Assembly (NCBI GenBank): GCA_021811615.1 | Contig: JAJZNW010000141.1 | Coordinates: 1 to 59,417, forward strand | Direction of reading: 5' to 3' | DNA: 59,417 nucleotides | Origin: Bacteroidota bacterium | Lineage (GTDB): Bacteria; Bacteroidota; Ignavibacteria; Kryptoniales; JAKASW01 | Shown: positions 51,658 to 59,417 of the stretch, piece by piece | Layout of the letters: each line of letters opens with the position of its first letter | Position numbering within the stretch: position 1 is the first letter of the stretch | The notes under the pieces: model-generated | The model's database searches: none | Told to the model about the DNA's origin: nothing | What the model saw: only the letters and a program-made list of their open reading frames with translations | Made by a program: the position numbers and the translations under genes

Positions 51658-54519
51658 TTAACCCCCGATTACCTTTTTCAATGCTGCACCGGTGCGCGAT
51701 TCCTTCACGCGCATAATGTCTTCCGGCGTGCCGGCCGCGACCAGTTTTCCCCCCTCTTCCCCGGCTTCCGGCCCGAGATCGATCACGTAGTCGGCGCATT
51801 TGATCACGTCAAGGTTATGCTCGACAACGATTATGCTGTTTCCCTTGTCACGAAGTTCGAACAGGACATCCATGAGTTTAGAGATCTCTTCGAAGTGCAA
51901 ACCGGTGGTCGGTTCATCCAGGATGAAAAGTACCTCGGTCTCGCTGCTCCCCGATAGGAATGTGGATACCTTCAGCCTCTGGGCTTCTCCGCCCGATAGA
52001 GTGGATAATCTCTGTCCCAGCTTCAGGTAGCTCAGCCCGACGCGCTCAAGGAGGTTAAGCGGTTTCACTACATCCTTTCGGTCGGCAAAGAACTCGAGAG
52101 CTTCGGCGACCGTCATGTCGAGGACCTCGGCGATGTTCATCCCCCGGTATTTGACTTCGAGTGCTTCGCTGCTGTACCTCTTCCCTCGACATACTTCGCA
52201 ATCGAGCGTAACGTCGGCGAGGAACTGCATCTCTACAACCTGTATCCCCTCACCGCTGCAGGCTTCGCACCTTCCACCCCATTCCACGTTGAATGAGAAA
52301 TAGCTCGGAGACAGTCCTCTTTCTCGTGCCAGCGGAGTGTTTGCGAATAAGCTCCTGATAGGATCGAATACTCCGCTGTATGTCGCCACATTCGATCGAG
52401 AAATCCTTCCCACCGAACTCTGATCTATCATCTCGACGGAATCCGGGTAATAATCGAAGGTGAGCCCCTTCGCCTTGTTGGTCGAAATGGATACGTTCTC
52501 CCTCGATTCCGCTCCAGACGAATTGGCAGCGTGGTCCTTGATGGCTTCGTAGAGGACATCGTATACGAGCGTACTCTTGCCCGAGCCGCTGACTCCCGTT
52601 ATGCAGACAAAAGAGTAAAGCGGAATATCTGCGTCGAGTCCCGACATGTTATGTACGGTCGCCCCCTTTATATGGATAAACTTGTCAGCAGGCTTCCGGC
52701 GCTTCGGGAGCGGTATTTCGAGATCGCCTCGAAGATATTTTCCCGTAATGGAATTTTGGGAGGAGACCAGCCCGTTGTAAGAACCGGCGAACATGACCTC
52801 CCCGCCCAATGCGCCCGACCCGGGGCCGAGGTCGATGATGTAATCAGCGTTCTTCATCATTTCGGCGTCGTGCTCAACCACAATCACCGTGTTGTTGTAC
52901 GCTTTCAGGTTCCGAAGTATGGATACGAGCCTGTCCATGTCTCTCGGATGAAGTCCGATGCTCGGCTCGTCCAGCACGTATGTGGTTGCAACCAGCGTGG
53001 ATGCGAGACTTGTCGCCAGATTTACGCGCTGAGCTTCGCCGCCGGACAGCGTGGACGATAGTCGGTCGAGCGTCAGGTAACCGAGTCCGATTTCGAACAG
53101 GTATCCTATTCGCTTCCTGATTTCGTCCAGGACCTGGCCCGCGATCACTGCGTTCTCCCCTTCAAGTTTTACAAGCTCGAAAAATTTTCGAGCCCGGGAA
53201 ACCGTCATGCTCACGACCCCGCCGATGGTCTGCCCATCGATCTCGACAGAGAGAGCCTCCGGCCGCAGCCTTGCACCTCTGCAATTGGGACAAGTTACAT
53301 ATCCCCGGTACTTGTCAAGAAAATACCTCACCGAGAATGAGTGTGATTTCTTCTCCAGGTGTTTTACAAAACCGCGTACCCCGATGAAGTTCTTATCTCC
53401 CCCGATAAGGAAGTCCCACTCCGTTTTGGTCAGGTCCTTCACCGGTACATCGAGACGTATCCTGCCCGCTGAAGCGGCTTTCAAGAGTGATCGGCGGTAT
53501 ATGTCGAACGCCGGAGCGGCGATCAAACTTATCCCTCCATGAAGTATGCTTAAGTAAGGATTTGCGATTGTCTTCTGCCAGTCGTATCCGACCACCGTAC
53601 CGAATCCCTGGCATTCAGGACACGCCCCATACGGGTTGTTGAAGGAAAAAAGACGGGGCTCAGGCTCAAGATAAGAGGAGCCGCAGACAGAGCACTCAAA
53701 GCTGCTGGAGAACTTTCGAATGGCCCCGGTATCGGCATCGCAAATGTAAATTTTCCCTCCGCCGTTGGCAAACCCCTGCTCACACGCTTCAACCACTCTT
53801 TCCGTATACCCTTCACTTCCAGCAACGATCCTGTCTGCCAAAACTAAAAGCGTGCCTGAATCGGGGACAGCGGAAACGTTTGAGTCTATTAGTTCAGTGG
53901 GCGTCTCGAGCACCGCGAACCGGTAAAATCCCCGGCGCCTGAGATCACCAACCGCCTTCGCGGCGTCATTGACTTTCAAATCAAAGAAGATGTACAGCCT
54001 CTTGCCGCTAAACGTCTTATCGATTTCTTTGAGTATCAATTCTGGCGAGTACTTGAATACCGGGCCATGTCCCTTTGTGCAGAAAACCGTGCCCGCACGC
54101 CCAAAGAGAAGCCGGAGGTAGTCGTATATCTCGGTCATGGTTGCGACAGTGGACCTCGGGTTTCGACTGAGACGTCTCTGCTCTATTGCGACAGTAGGCG
54201 ATATCCCGTGTATGGCGTCTAAATCCGGCTTTTCCATCCTTTCCAGGAATTGGCGAACGTATGCGGACAGGCTCTCTATATACCTTCTCTGCCCCTCGGC
54301 GTAAATCGTATCGAAAGCAAGGCTCGATTTGCCGCTGCCCGACGGACCTGTCACTACCGTAATCTTACCCTTGGGTATTGTAACGTTGATATTCTTCAGA
54401 TTATGCGTGCGAACCCCTTCAAGGACTAGTTCTTCTGCCGCGTGAGGCTTCGTGTTCTTATGTGTAGTCGCGATTCTTGTCAAAGGTAAGGGACTCCTTT
54501 TCCCGTTTTCAGATAACAA
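51658..54519 (-). CDS. uvrA: Excinuclease ABC subunit A
   Basis: 953 residues. Two ABC ATPase modules: Walker A GPSGSGKSSLAFDT (58-71) and GVSGSGKSTLVYDV (about 645), signatures LSGGEAQRVNLATSL and LSGGEAQRLKVSTFL, Walker B YVLDEPSIGLHPRD and FILDEPTTGLHFEE. Zinc modules CSVCGSSY...CPEC and CEACSGEG...CEVC. It scans DNA for bulky lesions with UvrB. The N-terminus carries about 30 extra residues before the usual LVLEGVRTHNLKNINV; the only ATG in frame is the first. Divergent from the kinase operon. Confidence 0.97.
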   Translation of the reverse strand: MLSENGKRSPLPLTRIATTHKNTKPHAAEELVLEGVRTHNLKNINVTIPKGKITVVTGPSGSGKSSLAFDTIYAEGQRRYIESLSAYVRQFLERMEKPDLDAIHGISPTVAIEQRRLSRNPRSTVATMTEIYDYLRLLFGRAGTVFCTKGHGPVFKYSPELILKEIDKTFSGKRLYIFFDLKVNDAAKAVGDLRRRGFYRFAVLETPTELIDSNVSAVPDSGTLLVLADRIVAGSEGYTERVVEACEQGFANGGGKIYICDADTGAIRKFSSSFECSVCGSSYLEPEPRLFSFNNPYGACPECQGFGTVVGYDWQKTIANPYLSILHGGISLIAAPAFDIYRRSLLKAASAGRIRLDVPVKDLTKTEWDFLIGGDKNFIGVRGFVKHLEKKSHSFSVRYFLDKYRGYVTCPNCRGARLRPEALSVEIDGQTIGGVVSMTVSRARKFFELVKLEGENAVIAGQVLDEIRKRIGYLFEIGLGYLTLDRLSSTLSGGEAQRVNLATSLASTLVATTYVLDEPSIGLHPRDMDRLVSILRNLKAYNNTVIVVEHDAEMMKNADYIIDLGPGSGALGGEVMFAGSYNGLVSSQNSITGKYLRGDLEIPLPKRRKPADKFIHIKGATVHNMSGLDADIPLYSFVCITGVSGSGKSTLVYDVLYEAIKDHAANSSGAESRENVSISTNKAKGLTFDYYPDSVEMIDQSSVGRISRSNVATYSGVFDPIRSLFANTPLARERGLSPSYFSFNVEWGGRCEACSGEGIQVVEMQFLADVTLDCEVCRGKRYSSEALEVKYRGMNIAEVLDMTVAEALEFFADRKDVVKPLNLLERVGLSYLKLGQRLSTLSGGEAQRLKVSTFLSGSSETEVLFILDEPTTGLHFEEISKLMDVLFELRDKGNSIIVVEHNLDVIKCADYVIDLGPEAGEEGGKLVAAGTPEDIMRVKESRTGAALKKVIGG

Positions 54520-54662
54520 GTTAACATGCGGACGACAATCTTTCGCCGATTAATCTCATAGCCGACTGATGCACGGACATCCGAAGAAGATAAAACCGGG
54601 AAGTCATCGGCGGCAGCTTCACGAAACTTGAAAGCCATGTTACCGAAAAGTATATTTTTCAA

Positions 54663-56261
54663 GTGAAATTAAGGAACCCGTCATTCTCGTTACGCACACG
54701 GATAACGGCGGTAGTCGTGCTGATCCTCTTCGCCGCGGGGATACTCATAACCTACTTCAACTCGATTGCGACTGAGAAGATGCTTTTTCGAGACGCGGAG
54801 AACAGCGCGCAGTTCATCGCCGCCGAGTTCAACGTCGCGACCGCAGCATCACCCAAAGTGGATATCTCTACCCTTGCTGCAAATGCGAGACTCGCCCTCC
54901 GTCTGCTGCCGGAATCCGAGTTCATAGGATTTTTCAGGCAAGTCAGCCCGGATTCCATCAGGCTCATAGCCTTCGCAGGGAGGCACCCCGAAGGGCAGGA
55001 ATTCGCCTACGTAAAGCGAATCTTGAGCAGCGGCCATACGAGCCGGGGACAAGTCTCTTCGATCAGGTATGGCAACTCACTTTACTCGTATTCCCTGCTC
55101 TTACAGGGTAACGACCAGATCTGGGGGTATGCTATCACGAAGATTACGCTGAGTAGAGTAAGACAGACTGTGCGGCGGAATCAGGCCACGGGAGCCGCCA
55201 TTACGCTGGCTGTTAGTGTGTTTGCTTCAATTCTTTTACTCGTAGCCTTCCGAGTGACCTTCCTGAGACCTTTCGGAGAACTCGAGAAGGCCATGCGTTA
55301 CGCGGCCGGCGGGAACATGGACTCTCGTCTTTACATCACTTCAGGGACTGAGTTCCGGACCCTGTCGGCAATTTACAACGAGATGATGATAGAACTTCAG
55401 AAAGCTCACGACATCATCAAGTCCGAGGTGAAGCGCCAGGAGGAGTCGGCGATCAAGCTTCAGAAGGAAATCGAAATAGCTACCGAAGCGTTGAGGCAGA
55501 AGAGTGACGAGGTAATTTCTATGCAGGAGAAACTCAGGCTCTTCGAATCACAGGCTTCCCTGGGCAAAGTCGCTTCCAAACTTGCCCACGAACTCGGCAG
55601 TCCCCTGAATGCCATCTACACTTCCGTCCAGCTCCTCCTTGAGAACGATATACCGGGGCTCGAGAAAAATAAGCTCAGAGTCATACACAGGCAGGTGGAG
55701 ACGATGATAGGAATCATCAATCGGTCGCTCCAGTCCCGGAAAATTGCAATGCCGGCTAAGCAGCGAATCGCGGTTTCCAATCTGGTGGAAGAGACGCGCG
55801 CGGTGATGGAGCCCAAGTTGCGCGATAAGTCGGTTACGCTCGAAGTACGAATGGAAAATCCGAGAGACGTGTTCGAGGCGGACCCGGTACAGATCCAGCA
55901 GGTCCTCATAAATCTCATGAACAATTCCATAGACGCGATTGAGTCGAGGAAGGACCGTAGCACAAGAGGCATCATCGCGCTGGAAACGTCCCACGATAGT
56001 GACTTTGAATTTGAGAACATAAGGTTTGATATTTCAGACAACGGCGGCGGAGTTCCGCAGGACGTCGTACGCCTGTTGTTCAATGATTTCATCAACAGCA
56101 AGAAACCGAACGGAAATGGCATCGGTCTTGTCATATGCAAGGAGATTGTCGACAGACACGGTGGCAGAATATTTCTTTCGAACACATCGGAACATGGCTC
56201 AACATTCTCAATAGTATTACCTACGCAAAGCAGAGATGAAGGACAAAATCGCAGTAATTGA
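54663..56261 (+). CDS. Sensor histidine kinase (HAMP, HisKA)
   Basis: 532 residues from a GTG start. TM1 (about 11-33), periplasmic sensor (~140 residues), TM2 (about 173-197), HAMP domain (FLRPFGELEKAMRYAAGGN), a coiled coil (about 255-300), HisKA with phospho-acceptor His in LGKVASKLAHELGSPLNAIY, and HATPase_c (NLMNNSIDAI, DISDNGGGV, GNGIGLVICKEIVDRHGG). It overlaps the downstream NtrC-type regulator by 26 bases. The cognate pair probably senses envelope or nitrogen/redox status; the signal is not readable. Confidence 0.93.
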   Translation: MKLRNPSFSLRTRITAVVVLILFAAGILITYFNSIATEKMLFRDAENSAQFIAAEFNVATAASPKVDISTLAANARLALRLLPESEFIGFFRQVSPDSIRLIAFAGRHPEGQEFAYVKRILSSGHTSRGQVSSIRYGNSLYSYSLLLQGNDQIWGYAITKITLSRVRQTVRRNQATGAAITLAVSVFASILLLVAFRVTFLRPFGELEKAMRYAAGGNMDSRLYITSGTEFRTLSAIYNEMMIELQKAHDIIKSEVKRQEESAIKLQKEIEIATEALRQKSDEVISMQEKLRLFESQASLGKVASKLAHELGSPLNAIYTSVQLLLENDIPGLEKNKLRVIHRQVETMIGIINRSLQSRKIAMPAKQRIAVSNLVEETRAVMEPKLRDKSVTLEVRMENPRDVFEADPVQIQQVLINLMNNSIDAIESRKDRSTRGIIALETSHDSDFEFENIRFDISDNGGGVPQDVVRLLFNDFINSKKPNGNGIGLVICKEIVDRHGGRIFLSNTSEHGSTFSIVLPTQSRDEGQNRSN

Positions 56262-57579
56262 CGACCACGCGGACTCACTCGAGATACTCCGTGAAGCGCT
56301 GTCACCCGCATACCAGGTCGAGACTTTTTCAGATCCGACGGTTGCCCTATCGAGAATCAAGACCGGAGGATTCTCCGCGGTTGTGACTGACGTTATGATG
56401 CCGGAACTCAACGGTGTCGAGCTTATGAACAGACTCCTTCAGGCATCTCCCTCGCTCCCCGTCATACTAATTACAGCGTTTGGAACATTGGAGGCGGCGG
56501 CAAACACGATAAAGGACGGAGCCTTCGACTACTTAAGCAAGCCGCTCAATCTTAACGAGATACGGCTCGTCGTGTCGAATGCCGTCTCGCACTTCCGGGC
56601 CGCCCAGGGGGTCGAAGAAAAAGCGGGACTTCCGAAGCAGGAGCCAAACGTATCGAATGTTGTCGGCAAGAGCGAAAAAATGCTCAGGGTGTTTAAGATC
56701 ATCGGAAGAGCGGCACCTACTAATTCCAGCATACTCATCCAGGGCGAAAGCGGGACCGGAAAGGAGATCGTCGCCCGGTCAATCCACCTGAATAGCCCTC
56801 GATCCGAAAAACCGTTCATACCAATCAACGTAGCCGCCATTCCGGAACAACTACTTGAAGCCGAACTGTTCGGACACGAAAAAGGAGCATTCACCGGCGC
56901 TCTATTTGCAAGAGACGGACTCTTCACAGAGGCCGAGGGAGGGACTCTTTTCCTGGACGAGGTCGGTGAAATTCCCCTCCTCCTCCAACCGAAGCTCCTC
57001 AGGGTTCTCCAGGAGCATGAAGTCCGCAGGATCGGCAGCAGCGTTTCCAAAATTGTCGACGTCAGAATAATAGCGGCGACAAACAGAAATCTCGATGAAC
57101 TCGTGAGCGAGCGGCAGTTCCGCGAAGATCTGTTCTACAGGCTGAGCGTCATCAAGATCGAACTTCCACCTTTGCGCGAGAGGAAAGAAGACATCCCCCT
57201 CCTCGTCGACTTTTTCATCAAAAAGTACAATGCACAGCACAATAAACAAGTGACGGGTATATCTGGAGAATTACTCGATCAGATATACAGTCTCGACTGG
57301 CCCGGAAATGTCAGGGAGCTGGAGAACTTCGTCGACAGGGCCGTCGCTCTTGCAACAGGCCCGGTTCTGGCGCCAGGCGACACCGAGCTTCCATCCTCCA
57401 GAAAACCTGGCGATAAGTGGACCGAACATCTCCCGGCGAACTTGACGCTCGAGGAATTAGAGACGGAATACATAAATCACATTCTCAATCTCTGCGGCGA
57501 CAATTACATTACAGCATCGGAAATTCTAGGGATCAACAAAAGCACACTCTACAGGAAATTAGGCCGACCCAGGAAATGA
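56236..57579 (+). CDS. NtrC-family sigma54-dependent response regulator
   Basis: 447 residues. Receiver (1-120) with acceptor D52 (VVTDVMMPELNG), AAA+ sigma54-activation domain with Walker A GESGTGKEIVARSIHL, the GAFTGA loop contacting sigma54 (HEKGAFTGALF), Walker B GGTLFLDEVGEIPL and sensor Arg region, then a Fis-type HTH (ITASEILGINKSTLYRKLGR). It activates sigma54 promoters after phosphorylation by the kinase encoded upstream. Start overlaps the kinase by 26 bases; its stop overlaps the PBP4 gene by 4 bases (ATGA). Confidence 0.95.
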   Translation: MKDKIAVIDDHADSLEILREALSPAYQVETFSDPTVALSRIKTGGFSAVVTDVMMPELNGVELMNRLLQASPSLPVILITAFGTLEAAANTIKDGAFDYLSKPLNLNEIRLVVSNAVSHFRAAQGVEEKAGLPKQEPNVSNVVGKSEKMLRVFKIIGRAAPTNSSILIQGESGTGKEIVARSIHLNSPRSEKPFIPINVAAIPEQLLEAELFGHEKGAFTGALFARDGLFTEAEGGTLFLDEVGEIPLLLQPKLLRVLQEHEVRRIGSSVSKIVDVRIIAATNRNLDELVSERQFREDLFYRLSVIKIELPPLRERKEDIPLLVDFFIKKYNAQHNKQVTGISGELLDQIYSLDWPGNVRELENFVDRAVALATGPVLAPGDTELPSSRKPGDKWTEHLPANLTLEELETEYINHILNLCGDNYITASEILGINKSTLYRKLGRPRK

Positions 57580-59291
57580 AGTACTCCCCCGCCAAATTTG
57601 GACTGAAGATTCTTCTCCTGGTCTTCGCAATCTCACCATGTCTTTACGCGCGCGAAACCCCTTCACAGCGTCTCCTGAAGCGCGAGATCAGTTACATGAT
57701 AGCGAAGAGCAATTCTCCGGGAACGCAAAAAGCGATCGAAGTCTATTCTCGCAAGCAGAAACGCACCTTATACAGCGCCAATGCCGGACTTCTACTTCTT
57801 CCGGCAAGCAACCTTAAGATAGTAACCACATCTTTTGCCCTAAATAGTCTCGGGAAGGATTATCTTTTCACCACTCCGTTTGACTTTGCAGGCGTGCAAA
57901 GAGGAGACAGTCTGGTTGGCGACCTCGTTGTCGTCGGAATGGGCGATCCCATAATTCGGATGAACGATCTGGACTCCGCTGCTAAGGCAATAGAAGCGAC
58001 CGGCATTACCACCGTTACGGGTAATCTTGTCGTCGACATCTCGAAATTTGATTCTCTCGAATGGGGAGCAGGATGGATGTGGGACGATGAGCCGCAACCG
58101 TATGCGATGTTTATCGGGCCGGCAGAACTTCAGCACGATGTTGTCGACGTTAACGTCTCACTAAACCAATCAGGAACAGCTCTTGACGTTACGACTTATC
58201 CGGAGACCTCCTTCATAAAAGTGGAGAACCTGGCTCAACCGGGTGAGCTGGATACGATCAATGTAACGCGCGACATGATCAGGGGCGTTAATACTATTGT
58301 TGTGACGGGGACTTACACTAGTTCATTTTCTCCGGCAACCTACCAATTCTCTGTAAGGCACCCTGCCCACTATTTCGGGACTGTGCTGCGGGAACTTCTC
58401 GAGAAACACGGCGTGAGAGTGCTCGGACATTTGAAGGTTACCCGGTCCTATTCCGACCATTCGCCTCGCGTCCAGGTGTTTACTTTGATACACGGCATCG
58501 ACACCGTTATTACCTATATCAATCATGTGTCCGATAATTTGGGCGCCGAATGCCTCCTGCGGGCGGTTCCCATGGCGACTGCCGGAGAGATTGGAAGCGC
58601 CGAGAATGGTATCGCTCTCGAAAAGGATTTCCTGGAAATTTGCGGAGTAGACACGACGCAGTACTATATCGTCGACGGCTCAGGGGTATCTCATTATAAT
58701 CTTATTGCTCCGAATGCTATCGTACATGTCCTCCGGTACGATCTCGATCGACCGTACAAAGACATCTTCATTAACAGTCTTCCTATTGCTGGCGAGACCG
58801 GCACTCTTCAGGAAAGGATGACCCAGAGTTACGTGAAGGGGTTGGTCCACGCCAAAACCGGGTCCTTGCTTGATGTGAGAACTCTCTCGGGTTATGTATT
58901 CATCCCGCATGACACGCTTGTGTTTTCAATGATGATGGAGAACATCGCGTGGAATGCCGATTCCATGAGAGCCCTTCAGGACAGCATATGTACGCTGCTA
59001 ACACAATACAGTCCCAACGTAAGGACCTTTGTGAACAACCTGAGACGGCGCAGGATCGGTACGTTTGGAATTATCCGTCATGGGAGGAGGACTCCGGTAA
59101 GGCGTGAGCCGAGGAAAGAACCCTCGCGGTCCGAAAAGACGAGCTTTCTAATTCACAACGGAGATTCAGGCGTGAAAGGTGATGCTGGTGATATGCGCGG
59201 GGTGAACTGCAGCGGGTGGTACGAGCCGAAGATACTCGAGCAAATCAAGTCAACCAGAACGTTGCGTCTTGATTTGCAACCTTGTTTCTGA
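57576..59291 (+). CDS. dacB: D-alanyl-D-alanine carboxypeptidase/endopeptidase (PBP4, DacB)
   Basis: 571 residues from the ATG at 57576, overlapping the regulator stop; the frame is open further upstream, but those codons lie inside the regulator gene. Signal peptide to about residue 25 (CLYA). Penicillin-binding S13 motifs: SxxK as S78-N-L-K81 in PASNLKIVTT, SxN as SGVSHYN (IVDGSGVSHYNLIAP), and KTG in HAKTGSLLDVRTLSGYV. It cleaves stem peptides and cross-bridges in the periplasm. Beyond the S13 fold there is a ~85-residue tail: an Arg-rich stretch (NNLRRRRIGTFGIIRHGRR...RREPRKEPSR) then a weakly structured end. It may be made together with the two-component pair. Confidence 0.9.
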   Translation: MKYSPAKFGLKILLLVFAISPCLYARETPSQRLLKREISYMIAKSNSPGTQKAIEVYSRKQKRTLYSANAGLLLLPASNLKIVTTSFALNSLGKDYLFTTPFDFAGVQRGDSLVGDLVVVGMGDPIIRMNDLDSAAKAIEATGITTVTGNLVVDISKFDSLEWGAGWMWDDEPQPYAMFIGPAELQHDVVDVNVSLNQSGTALDVTTYPETSFIKVENLAQPGELDTINVTRDMIRGVNTIVVTGTYTSSFSPATYQFSVRHPAHYFGTVLRELLEKHGVRVLGHLKVTRSYSDHSPRVQVFTLIHGIDTVITYINHVSDNLGAECLLRAVPMATAGEIGSAENGIALEKDFLEICGVDTTQYYIVDGSGVSHYNLIAPNAIVHVLRYDLDRPYKDIFINSLPIAGETGTLQERMTQSYVKGLVHAKTGSLLDVRTLSGYVFIPHDTLVFSMMMENIAWNADSMRALQDSICTLLTQYSPNVRTFVNNLRRRRIGTFGIIRHGRRTPVRREPRKEPSRSEKTSFLIHNGDSGVKGDAGDMRGVNCSGWYEPKILEQIKSTRTLRLDLQPCF

Positions 59292-59341
59292 ACGATCGAT
59301 TTCAATTTGCTTATTGATGCACTCGTTGCAGAAATGCCGGC

Positions 59342-59417
59342 TCAACCTTCAACCCTTTTCACACCCAGTCGAGCCCGGAAGTCCTTGATCAAAGGATAGA
59401 CATACACGTCTTTCACG
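59342..59417 (-). CDS. C-terminal fragment of an unidentified protein (cut by window end)
   Basis: The minus strand is open from the right edge to a TGA at 59342-59344, giving VKDVYVYPLIKDFRARLGVKRVEG at the C-terminus. No family is recognisable. Convergent with dacB. Confidence 0.35.
   Translation of the reverse strand, partial: VKDVYVYPLIKDFRARLGVKRVEG

Overview
The window reads as a chromosomal segment from a member of the Fibrobacteres-Chlorobi-Bacteroidetes group, most likely Ignavibacteria/Kryptonia-like. The main evidence is the type IX secretion (T9SS) C-terminal sorting domain with the NYPNPFNP core on two large secreted proteins, together with a PorU-like C25 peptidase and a PorV-like outer-membrane protein. 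Base composition is moderate, gene density is high, and many starts overlap the preceding stop. No phage, plasmid or CRISPR locus is visible.

Region 1 (about 0-18.9 kb, all minus strand) is an envelope/secretion region. It holds a 16-repeat YVTN beta-propeller T9SS cargo, a stand-alone receiver, a LuxR-type regulator translationally coupled to a giant two-component-propeller histidine kinase, a 1322-residue beta-helix T9SS cargo with a clear terminator, a fibronectin-like lipoprotein, and the PorV-like/PorU pair, whose genes overlap by 4 bases.

Region 2 (about 18.9-26.5 kb) is accessory and partly decayed. It contains a truncated radical SAM gene, a frameshifted relic, a DMT transporter with a histidine-rich tail, a YncE-like propeller, an IS110-family remnant, a MarR regulator followed by a GNAT acetyltransferase, a broken IS256-family element carrying a 44-bp insertion, and a CAT-anticodon tRNA.

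Region 3 (about 26.7-38.5 kb, minus strand) is metabolic. A PfkB-type sugar kinase and uppP are followed by an eight-gene block transcribed lpd-lipB-E1(alpha/beta fusion)-E2-lipA-E1alpha-E1beta-E2, ending in a strong terminator. One E3, two sets of E1/E2 and the lipoate synthesis/attachment enzymes are therefore made together: probably pyruvate dehydrogenase plus a branched-chain-type 2-oxoacid dehydrogenase.

Region 4 (about 38.8-59.4 kb) is mostly housekeeping. It has a ClC channel with CBS domains, a histidine kinase and a NifX-like protein, hrcA-grpE-dnaJ, an array of REP-like palindromes, comEA with a PilM-like partner, rsmD-coaD-aminotransferase-rlmI, an outer-membrane protein, uvrA, and a coupled kinase/sigma54-activator/PBP4 operon.

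The most unusual items are the palindrome array with compensatory stem changes, the lipoate/2-oxoacid dehydrogenase super-operon, the 44-bp insertion exactly at a transposase active-site codon, and the MarR gene with a possibly leaderless promoter covered by a perfect dyad. I found no clear evidence for an entirely new defence or mobile system.
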